Below are positions 8,613 through 17,020 of a DNA stretch of 64,000 nucleotides, one piece after another (position 1 is the stretch's first letter; the number at the start of each line of letters is the position of its first letter). The notes under the pieces were generated by a model. It was not told the origin of the DNA, did not search any database, and was given only the letters and a program-made list of their open reading frames with translations. Position numbers and translations under genes: made by a program. Source of the DNA: Paludibacter jiangxiensis (lineage in GTDB: Bacteria; Bacteroidota; Bacteroidia; Bacteroidales; Paludibacteraceae). The stretch is taken from contig NZ_BDCR01000003.1 in NCBI RefSeq assembly GCF_001618385.1, forward strand, positions 434,001 through 498,000, in the 5' to 3' direction.

Positions 8613-9998
8613 TTAAATCAGCTTTTTAATCTCCGCAATAATTTCTTCACCCAAACGATCGGCTTCTGCCGGAGATTTAGCTTCCGAATATATTCGAATG
8701 ATAGGCTCTGTGTTGGATTTACGCAAATGTACCCATCCTTCCGGGAAATCGATCTTCACCCCGTCAATATCATTAATATCGTATTGAGCATATTTTGTTT
8801 TGATAGCTACCAATACTTCATCAACATTAATCGCAGGAGTCAGTTCCATCCGCTTTTTACCCATAAAATAAGAAGGATAAGTTGCGCGCAGTTCCGATAC
8901 TTTTTTGCCTGTTTTTGCCAAATGAGTCAGGAACAGAGCAATACCAACCAAAGCATCGCGTCCATAATGGCTGGCAGGATAAATAACGCCACCGTTGCCT
9001 TCGCCGCCAATGACAGCATTTGTTTCTTTCATCTTCGTCACCACGTTGACTTCGCCCACAGCTGAAGCAGTATAAACACCGTCATGCTGCTGCGTAACAT
9101 CACGCAACGCACGGGTTGAGCTCATATTAGAAACCGTATTTCCGGGAGTATTTGAAAGAACATAGTCGGCTACCGAAACCAAGGTATATTCTTCACCAAA
9201 CATGGTGCCATCTTCGCAAATAATAGCCAGACGATCTACATCCGGATCGACAACAAAACCGACATCTGCCTTGCCGCTTTTCAACAAATCCGAAATTGCG
9301 GTAAGATGTTCCGGCAGGGGCTCCGGGTTGTGCGGGAAATGTCCGTCGGGGGTGCAGTATAATTTTTCCACACTGTTAACTCCAAGGTTTGAGAGCAATT
9401 CCGGGATTGCAATTCCACCCACCGAGTTAACACAATCGACAGCTACTTTGAAATCTGCCTTATAGATCGCTTCCACATCCACCAAATCGAGAGCAAGAAC
9501 GCTTTCGATATGCTTTTGTGTATAGGTAAAATCTTCAGTCAATTTACCAATCTCATCAACCTCTGCAAATTCAAAATCCTGCGATTCGGCAATCTGAAGA
9601 ACTTCTTCTCCATCCTTAGCACTCAGGAATTCACCTTTTTCATTCAGCAATTTCAGGGCATTCCATTGTTTGGGATTATGGCTTGCCGTAAGGATTATAC
9701 CTCCACTAGCACTCTCCATTGTAACGGCGAGCTCTGTCGTTGGTGTTGTAGCCAAACCAATGTTAACCACATCAAATCCCATTCCAAGTAAGGTACCTAT
9801 CACAACATGATTAACCATTTCGCCTGAAATACGTGCGTCTCTCCCCACAACTACTTTCAATGGACGTTGCTGCGTATGTCTTTTTACCCAGGTAGCATAA
9901 GCTGTTGTAAATTTCACTATATCAAGAGGATTAAGACCATCGCCTGTCTTGCCTCCAATGGTTCCCCGAATTCCTGATATGGATTTGATTAATGTCAT
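8613..9998 (-). CDS. glmM: Phosphoglucosamine mutase
   Basis: Interconverts glucosamine 6-phosphate and glucosamine 1-phosphate for UDP-GlcNAc and hence peptidoglycan and LPS. Four alpha-D-phosphohexomutase domains in 461 residues: substrate loop SGIRGTIGG at the start, phosphoserine loop TASHNPKQWNALK (Ser106), metal loop VDPDVDRLA near residue 254, sugar loop GGEGNGGVIYP near 333, and phosphate-binding RKSNTEPIIRIY near 432. The opening and the NPKQWNALK form are typical of the Bacteroidota phosphoglucosamine-mutase clade. A TAnnTTTG-like box lies on the minus strand at 10003-10010, very close to the start. Confidence 0.93.
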   Translation of the reverse strand: MTLIKSISGIRGTIGGKTGDGLNPLDIVKFTTAYATWVKRHTQQRPLKVVVGRDARISGEMVNHVVIGTLLGMGFDVVNIGLATTPTTELAVTMESASGGIILTASHNPKQWNALKLLNEKGEFLSAKDGEEVLQIAESQDFEFAEVDEIGKLTEDFTYTQKHIESVLALDLVDVEAIYKADFKVAVDCVNSVGGIAIPELLSNLGVNSVEKLYCTPDGHFPHNPEPLPEHLTAISDLLKSGKADVGFVVDPDVDRLAIICEDGTMFGEEYTLVSVADYVLSNTPGNTVSNMSSTRALRDVTQQHDGVYTASAVGEVNVVTKMKETNAVIGGEGNGGVIYPASHYGRDALVGIALFLTHLAKTGKKVSELRATYPSYFMGKKRMELTPAINVDEVLVAIKTKYAQYDINDIDGVKIDFPEGWVHLRKSNTEPIIRIYSEAKSPAEADRLGEEIIAEIKKLI

Positions 9999-10084
9999 AG
10001 TACAAAAATATTAGGTGTGTACAAAAAATTACTGCGAACCAAATATATTAATTGATTCGCAGCCTTTATATGAGTTGTTCTTAA

Positions 10085-10648
10085 TTATCGCGGAAGTTTT
10101 TTAATACTCAGCTTATAATAATACGGAGCTACATTTGACTGATCAGTTGAAGTGCCAAGTGTTCCGGGAACAATAAGTTCTGCTTGAGCACCTGAATATT
10201 TCATATAAGTGATTGCCTCTTGCCATGCAGATGGTTCCGAACCTGTAGAACCGTAAGTCAGACTGCTGGGGTAGGCCGAATTCAGAGTCGACCATGTACT
10301 TTCAACCGTATCAGCCGGTTCTGTAAGATCAACCTTTATGTAACGTACAACAACATTATCCCCGATACGTATGGAATCTTTTGAGTCGATAGCAACCGCA
10401 TCCCCAACCTGAGATAAATGATAATACAAGCCTGTTGAGCTTAAATAGTATTGATTCTCGCCCCAAACAATCTTTGAATAATTTGAAGGCAATGTCCCTA
10501 TTACGTTTATTCCTTTACGACTGATATATGAGCTGATTGTTGCTTTCTGCGTTTTTACAAGATCGGAGTAAGTGGACGACCCACTACATCCAACAATAAC
10601 AAACACTGCAACAAAGCAGCTTAAAACAAAACCCGAGAATAACTTCAT
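10085..10648 (-). CDS. DUF4827-like FKBP-related lipoprotein
   Basis: 187 residues starting with a lipoprotein signal; lipobox IVGC places the lipidated Cys at about residue 21. The rest (VWGENQYYLSSTGLYYHL, IRIGDNVVVRYIKVDL, a late QAELIVPGTLG) follows the layout of an FKBP fold with insertions and resembles the Bacteroidales DUF4827 family. The isomerase active-site pattern is not clearly kept, so enzymatic activity is doubtful. It lies 86 nt upstream of glmM on the same strand. A minus-strand TAACTTTG box is at 10692-10699. Confidence 0.7.
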   Translation of the reverse strand: MKLFSGFVLSCFVAVFVIVGCSGSSTYSDLVKTQKATISSYISRKGINVIGTLPSNYSKIVWGENQYYLSSTGLYYHLSQVGDAVAIDSKDSIRIGDNVVVRYIKVDLTEPADTVESTWSTLNSAYPSSLTYGSTGSEPSAWQEAITYMKYSGAQAELIVPGTLGTSTDQSNVAPYYYKLSIKKLPR

Positions 10649-10691
10649 ACGTTTTTTTTAAAAGTGTAAAAATGCAAGGTGTATTGATTCG

Positions 10692-10699
10692 CAAAGTTA
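10692..10699 (-). promoter_or_regulatory. -7 box before the DUF4827-like gene
   Basis: Minus-strand TAACTTTG, 44 nt before the start codon at 10648. No clear -33 box. Confidence 0.45.
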
Positions 10700-10943
10700 C
10701 AATTATATTTGAATTAGCGTGAAAACAGCACTGGTGTTTTTTGAATCGTTAAGTATAATTTTCGCCAAACCACTTCCTCAAATTACCTTACAACATCCAG
10801 CGGAACCTCCGCATTACAAATGTACATAGACTTCACTTTCTATCAACACAATACGAAATAGTTAATATTTATTAAATCACTCCAAATTATGCAACGTTTT
10901 CCAGCTCTTTTCATCTTACATTACAAAGGCAGTAATTTATTGA

Positions 10944-11612
10944 ATGAAGATAATAGGATTAGTTTGCATTTGTGCGACTTTATTGAGCGTCACATCCTGT
11001 GACAAAGAAGAACAAAGCTCTTTGGACAAGTATTGGGTTAGTCTTGCTACCGTTTACCAAACCAACCATTCCGGCAATTTCGGCGTTCAGTTTGATAACG
11101 GAAGCTATGCCATAGCAAACGAAACAGACTTCAAAGCCGAAAATGGCAAGCGGGTAATCATAAATTACTCCATTTTGTCAGATTCCATCAACGAACAATT
11201 GTTGCGTAAAATCAGAATCAACAACATAAACGAGATAGAGATAAAGAAAGTAGAAGTCCTCAATGCAGCTAATCAGGACAGCATCGGAAACGACCCTGTT
11301 GATATTGATGAAATCTGGGTAGGAGGCAATTATCTTAACGTTTCGTTTAGATATTATGGCGACAAGGTTAAACACTTGTTTAGCCTGGTAAAAAACTCAC
11401 TGTTACCAACTGCTACTGACGGCAAAACACATCTCGAGTTCAGACAGAATGCATTTAGTGAACGATATGTCATACAAAATAAGGGTATCATATCTTTTGA
11501 CTTAAAGGACTTTACAAATACATTACCCTTAGGAAATATTCAATTGGTAATAGAAGCTAAAAATTACACAGGAAATGTTATGCGTTACGAACTAACTTAC
11601 CCTAAAAAATAG
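10944..11612 (+). CDS. NigD-like lipoprotein
   Basis: 222 residues with a signal peptide and lipobox SVTSC (Cys19). The body (DKYWVSLATVYQ, then VQFDNGSYAIANETDF, VIINYSIL and a C-terminal beta-rich half with LEFRQNAF) matches the two-domain layout of Bacteroidales NigD-like proteins, an OB-like N-terminal and an immunoglobulin-like C-terminal domain. Function in this family is unknown; it should be anchored in the envelope. It is divergent from the DUF4827-like gene, with 295 nt between that contain no further gene, and is followed by a terminator. Confidence 0.75.
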   Translation: MKIIGLVCICATLLSVTSCDKEEQSSLDKYWVSLATVYQTNHSGNFGVQFDNGSYAIANETDFKAENGKRVIINYSILSDSINEQLLRKIRINNINEIEIKKVEVLNAANQDSIGNDPVDIDEIWVGGNYLNVSFRYYGDKVKHLFSLVKNSLLPTATDGKTHLEFRQNAFSERYVIQNKGIISFDLKDFTNTLPLGNIQLVIEAKNYTGNVMRYELTYPKK

Positions 11613-11696
11613 TTCAACAAATTAACATTCAACAATATAACTGCAGCCTCAGTGCTGACAATCTTTATTTTTTTTTGGTTTTTGGTTAGATGGGAG

Positions 11697-11729
11697 TCCG
11701 GTTCACTGTGAAGTGACCGGATTTTTTTT
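11697..11729 (+). terminator. Terminator after the NigD-like gene
   Basis: TCCGGTTCAC pairs with GTGACCGGA with one bulged base, followed by eight T. It is about 85 nt after the stop codon. Confidence 0.75.
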
Positions 11730-11749
11730 GCCACCCTTTCAAATTTTAC

Positions 11750-11757
11750 TATCTTTG
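11750..11757 (+). promoter_or_regulatory. -7 box before the FKBP lipoprotein gene
   Basis: TATCTTTG, 119 nt upstream of the start codon. No convincing -33 TTG. Confidence 0.5.
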
Positions 11758-11876
11758 ATGCCTGGTTTTGAAAGCCAGAATAATACATTCAGGGAACTTA
11801 CCCTTGAATAAAATTACAATCAGAAACACACCTGAAGATATATAGCACCATCAACTCATCTTCTAACACTCATTTT

Positions 11877-12356
11877 ATGTCGACTCGTAGCTGGATTACA
11901 TTTATTATTGTTGCTTTAGGAATCACCGTATGCGTTTGCGCTTGCACCAGCGCCAGCGATAGTTGGAAAGATTTGAACGAAAAATTTCTAAAAGAAAATG
12001 CGACCAAAGATGGCGTTCATGTCACAAAAAGCGGTCTTCAATACAAAATATTAACAGATGGAGTTGGCCTCAAGCCCAATACATCGAGTTATGCAAAAAT
12101 AGTCTACACCGGCCGACTGATTGACGGAACCGTATTCGATACAACAATGAACGATACGACCTGGGTTAACACAGCAAGCTCAAGCTACGTTTCCTATTTC
12201 GTAAGCGGATTTCAGGAAGCATTGACAAAGATGAATACCGGCTCCCGTTGGGAAATTTACATTCCCCAAACATTAGGATATGGCTCTAGCGCTTACGGGA
12301 ACATCCCAGCTTACTCAACTTTGATTTTTGACGTGCAGCTCTTAGGCTTTCAATAA
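11877..12356 (+). CDS. FKBP-type peptidyl-prolyl cis-trans isomerase, lipoprotein
   Basis: 159 residues with a hydrophobic leader and lipobox VCAC (Cys23), then a short helical linker and an FKBP domain from about residue 45. Visible FKBP features: SGLQYKILTDG, VYTGRLIDGTVFDTT, VSGFQEALTKMNTGSRWEIYIP, LGYGSSAYGNIPAYSTLIFDVQLL. The Asp of FDTT, the SRWEIYIP strand and the Tyr of GYG correspond to the ligand pocket, so activity is likely. Probably acts on envelope proteins. It is 37 nt upstream of floA and probably shares its transcript. Confidence 0.9.
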   Translation: MSTRSWITFIIVALGITVCVCACTSASDSWKDLNEKFLKENATKDGVHVTKSGLQYKILTDGVGLKPNTSSYAKIVYTGRLIDGTVFDTTMNDTTWVNTASSSYVSYFVSGFQEALTKMNTGSRWEIYIPQTLGYGSSAYGNIPAYSTLIFDVQLLGFQ

Positions 12357-12393
12357 ACGGACATTAATAATACTCACGTAAAACGCATCAACT

Positions 12394-13395
12394 ATGGATA
12401 TTCTTGTTGTTGGCGGATTAGTAGCGTTATTCATCCTACTAATCATTTTCTTTTATTACGTTCCTTTCCTGTTGTGGATCTCCGCAAAAGTTTCAGGAGT
12501 AAGCATATCGCTGATTCAGCTATTTCTGATGCGCATCCGAAAAGTCCCCCCTCATGCCATCGTACGATGCATGATAGAAGCTCACAAAGCTGGGTTAAAC
12601 ACCATCCGACGCGATGACCTCGAAGCACACTATCTTGCCGGAGGACACATCGAGAGAGTAGTTCATGCATTGGTTTCTGCTGCCAAAGCAAACATCGAAC
12701 TCTCCTTTCAAATGGCAACTGCTATTGACCTTGCCGGTCGCGATGTGTTTGAGGCAGTTCAGATGTCTGTAAATCCCAAAGTAATTGATACGCCTCCGGT
12801 GACTGCCGTTGCCAAAGATGGTATCCAAATGATCACAAAAGCACGTGTAACGGTGCGTGCCAATATCCGCCAGCTGGTGGGTGGTGCAGGCGAAGAAACG
12901 GTGCTTGCTCGCGTTGGTGAAGGCATTGTTTCATCCATTGGGTCGTCACAGACACACAAAACCGTAATGGAAAATCCTGATTCTATATCCAAACTGGTTC
13001 TTCAAAAGGGACTGGATGCAGGAACAGCATTCGAAATACTTTCCATTGATATTGCAGATATAGACATTGGGAAAAATATTGGCGCTCAGCTTCAGATGGA
13101 TCAGGCCGAAGCCGACAAGAATATTGCTCAGGCTAAAGCTGAAGAGCGCCGCGCAATGGCTGTCGCCTCCGAACAGGAGATGAAAGCCAAAGCTCAGGAA
13201 GCGCGTGCTAAAGTAATTGAAGCCGAAGCGGAAGTTCCCAAGGCCATGGCCGATGCTTTCAGAAGCGGAAATCTTGGCATCATGGACTATTATAAAATGA
13301 AAAATATTGAGGCCGATACGTCGATGCGGGAATCTATTGCGAAGCCTGCTTCTCCGCAGGGCACAACAGGTGGTAAACCTTCGAAGCCGGCCTAA
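12394..13395 (+). CDS. floA: Flotillin-like protein FloA
   Basis: Membrane scaffold protein of bacterial lipid microdomains. The 333-residue protein has one N-terminal membrane hairpin (about residues 3-28), a long SPFH-related body starting [14 protein letters not shown], and a C-terminal Ala/Glu-rich helix rich in [12 protein letters not shown]-type repeats that forms the coiled-coil oligomerisation region. The match to the UPF0365/FloA family is clear along the length. No NfeD gene sits next to it, unlike several other genomes. It ends before a good terminator. Confidence 0.95.
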   Translation: MDILVVGGLVALFILLIIFFYYVPFLLWISAKVSGVSISLIQLFLMRIRKVPPHAIVRCMIEAHKAGLNTIRRDDLEAHYLAGGHIERVVHALVSAAKANIELSFQMATAIDLAGRDVFEAVQMSVNPKVIDTPPVTAVAKDGIQMITKARVTVRANIRQLVGGAGEETVLARVGEGIVSSIGSSQTHKTVMENPDSISKLVLQKGLDAGTAFEILSIDIADIDIGKNIGAQLQMDQAEADKNIAQAKAEERRAMAVASEQEMKAKAQEARAKVIEAEAEVPKAMADAFRSGNLGIMDYYKMKNIEADTSMRESIAKPASPQGTTGGKPSKPA

Positions 13396-13412
13396 TGTAC
13401 TACAAATAAACT

Positions 13413-13446
13413 AAACGGATTGCGTCATTACACAATCCGTTTTTTT
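13413..13446 (+). terminator. Terminator after floA
   Basis: AAACGGATTG / CAATCCGTTT stem with a 10-nt loop, then a T-run. Confidence 0.85.
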
Positions 13447-13480
13447 CTTATAAACCGACAGAAACAACCACTCCGGGCTG

Positions 13481-13511
13481 TTGCCGGAGTTCTCTAATTT
13501 TTGTATCTTTG
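13481..13511 (+). promoter_or_regulatory. guaB promoter
   Basis: -33 TTG at 13481-13483, 20-nt spacer, -7 TATCTTTG at 13504-13511. It fits the Bacteroidota consensus and sits 29 nt before the ATG. Confidence 0.75.
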
Positions 13512-13540
13512 CCCAATTTTATTTCCAAAAAGAAACTGAT

Positions 13541-15043
13541 ATGGCACACTATTTAAATGACATCTCCAGAACGTTTAGTGAATACCTGCTGATCCCGGGT
13601 TTAACCACCAAAGAGTGTATTCCTAACCAGATATCATTGAAAGCTCCGCTTGTAAGATTCAAGGCGAACGAAGAGCCTGCAATCTCCCTCAACATTCCGT
13701 TTGTATCGGCAATTATGCAATCCGTATCGGATCATAAAATGGCGATTGCACTGGCACGCAACGGTGGACTTTCATTTATCTTCGGTTCGCAATCCATCGA
13801 ATCGCAGGCTGAAATGGTGCGCAAAGTCAAAAAATACAAAGCCGGATTTGTAATCAGCGACGCCAACCTCACTCCGGAAAACACACTGGCTGACGTACTG
13901 GCTCTGAAAGAAAAATCGGGACACGCTACCATCGGGATTACCGAAAACGGCGCTTCTGACAGCAAGCTACTCGGCATTGTCACCGGCCGTGATTATCGCA
14001 TCACCCGTGACAGCCTCGACAAGAAAGTAAAAGAGTTTATGACTCCGTTTGACAAGCTGATAACAGGCGAATTCGGCATCTCATTGGCCGAAGCAAACGA
14101 CATTATATGGGATCACAAGCTCAATTGTTTGCCTATTATCGACAACAACCAATGTCTGAAATATTTTGTATTTCGCAAAGATTACGATAGCCATCAGGAC
14201 AACCCTAACGAAATCTCGGATGCCGACAAGAAATTGCTGGTTGGGGCCGGTATCAACACCCGCGACTATCGCGAACGTGTCCCACAATTGATCGAAGCCG
14301 GTGTTGACGTGGTGTGTATCGACTCATCCGACGGGTTCTCCGTTTGGCAGAAAGAAACTTTGGAATACGTAAAAAACACTTACGGCGACAAGGTAAAAAT
14401 CGGAGCCGGCAACGTGGTTGATCGTGACGGATTTCTTTATCTGGCCGAAGCCGGAGCCGACTTCGTGAAAGTGGGTGTCGGTGGCGGTTCTATCTGTATC
14501 ACCCGCGAACAAAAAGGGATCGGTCGTGGACAGGCTACAGCCATAATTGAAGTGGCTGCTGCTCGTGACGAATATTTCAAAAAGACCGGCGTTTATGTCC
14601 CTATCTGTTCGGATGGCGGCATCGTTCAGGATTATCACATGGTACTTGCTTTGGCAATGGGAGCCGACTTCATCATGATGGGTCGTTACTTTGCTCGTTT
14701 CGACGAAAGTCCTACCCGCAAACTGATGGTAAACGGTAACTATATGAAAGAATACTGGGGTGAAGGTTCGAACCGCGCACGCAACTGGCAACGCTATGAT
14801 GCAGGAGGTGCAGAAGGCCTGAAGTTTGAAGAAGGCGTTGACAGCTTTGTGCCTTACGCCGGAAAACTGAAAGATAACCTTGATATTACGCTGGGTAAAA
14901 TACGCTCTACTATGAGTAGCTGCGGCGTTACTTCTATCATCGATTTGCAGAAAAACGGCAAAATCACCTTAGTTTCGTCGACCAGTATCATCGAAGGCGG
15001 AGCGCACGATGTGATTGTAAAAGACTCCCGTAATAACGGATAA
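13541..15043 (+). CDS. guaB: IMP dehydrogenase, Tritrichomonas-like type
   Basis: Oxidises IMP to XMP with NAD+, the committed step of GTP synthesis. I start at the ATG of MAHYLND; the frame opens earlier at a TTG, but that lies in the promoter. Over 500 residues: TIM barrel interrupted by two CBS domains (about 110-225), [14 protein letters not shown], the dinucleotide site [16 protein letters not shown]+/catalytic loop [17 protein letters not shown] with the catalytic Cys, and the mobile flap NWQRYD carrying the Arg-Tyr pair. From memory the sequence is strikingly close, nearly end to end, to the Tritrichomonas foetus enzyme, and differs from usual bacterial GuaB (which opens with a YDDVLL-type motif). 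Single gene between terminators. Confidence 0.95.
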   Translation: MAHYLNDISRTFSEYLLIPGLTTKECIPNQISLKAPLVRFKANEEPAISLNIPFVSAIMQSVSDHKMAIALARNGGLSFIFGSQSIESQAEMVRKVKKYKAGFVISDANLTPENTLADVLALKEKSGHATIGITENGASDSKLLGIVTGRDYRITRDSLDKKVKEFMTPFDKLITGEFGISLAEANDIIWDHKLNCLPIIDNNQCLKYFVFRKDYDSHQDNPNEISDADKKLLVGAGINTRDYRERVPQLIEAGVDVVCIDSSDGFSVWQKETLEYVKNTYGDKVKIGAGNVVDRDGFLYLAEAGADFVKVGVGGGSICITREQKGIGRGQATAIIEVAAARDEYFKKTGVYVPICSDGGIVQDYHMVLALAMGADFIMMGRYFARFDESPTRKLMVNGNYMKEYWGEGSNRARNWQRYDAGGAEGLKFEEGVDSFVPYAGKLKDNLDITLGKIRSTMSSCGVTSIIDLQKNGKITLVSSTSIIEGGAHDVIVKDSRNNG

Positions 15044-15062
15044 TATCCATTCACACATATAC

Positions 15063-15105
15063 AAAACGGTCGGATCTTCAAATGAAAATCCGACCGTTTT
15101 TTTTT
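15063..15105 (+). terminator. Terminator after guaB
   Basis: Thirteen-bp stem AAAACGGTCGGAT / ATCCGACCGTTTT (15063-15075 and 15088-15100) with a T-run. The A-run on the left could also serve the convergent minus gene. Confidence 0.9.
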
Positions 15106-15118
15106 GAACAAAAAGAGG

Positions 15119-15649
15119 TTAATCATTCACATTAACATCCAAATCGTTGTAAATATTCACTTCTACTCTGGCACCCGGAACAGCATAGCCATACCGATCC
15201 TGAAGATATGCGCTGACAATAATATCCTGCTTTCCCGTGTTTCGCATGTGATTGAACGCATTCATCATGAAATTATAGAAAGCGACATTATTGCGTGAAT
15301 CGGCAATCGTAATCACTTCTCCGTTTTTATAAACCGGAATATTGGAAAATGTGTAAGGTTCTAATCCATCTATATCTATCACTAGGCCCCGAATCACATC
15401 TCCCGCCACCAGATCACCGGTAACTTCAACCACAGAACCCAAGAAGCTGAAATCATTGATTTGATTTGCATAGCCGGTAATTGAAATATCTTCGGGATAA
15501 GCAACCTGACGTTCTTCAAAATAACCAGTGCGAGAGGTCGTCGGAGTAAATTTATAGTCAAGCGTACCTTGTCTCCATGTATCTTTTTGACATGACGACA
15601 ACAAAAGAACTGATAACAACATCAGCCCCATAACGAATTTTTGTTTCAT
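15119..15649 (-). CDS. Lipoprotein of unknown function
   Basis: I start at Met of MKQKFVMGLML because it is followed at once by a signal peptide with lipobox LLLSSC; the frame extends ten codons further upstream without signal-like features. The mature 150-odd residues are soluble and beta-rich (DISITGYANQINDFSFLGS, VEVTGDLVAGDVIRGLVIDIDG). I do not recognise a family. It should be anchored in the envelope. It sits downstream of, and on the same strand as, the esterase gene, with a gap of about 140 nt. Confidence 0.65.
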   Translation of the reverse strand: MKQKFVMGLMLLSVLLLSSCQKDTWRQGTLDYKFTPTTSRTGYFEERQVAYPEDISITGYANQINDFSFLGSVVEVTGDLVAGDVIRGLVIDIDGLEPYTFSNIPVYKNGEVITIADSRNNVAFYNFMMNAFNHMRNTGKQDIIVSAYLQDRYGYAVPGARVEVNIYNDLDVNVND

Positions 15650-15787
15650 AAATAGCTTAAGTAAAATAGATTGGCACATAATCAGCTCACAAAACAGACA
15701 AAATAATTCTATTCTGTTTTAATAAAACAAATGTATAAAAAATTCATCAAGATTCGCCTACCTCAATAAGAAACACAGTTACGTTTA

Positions 15788-17020
<1,233 letters not shown>

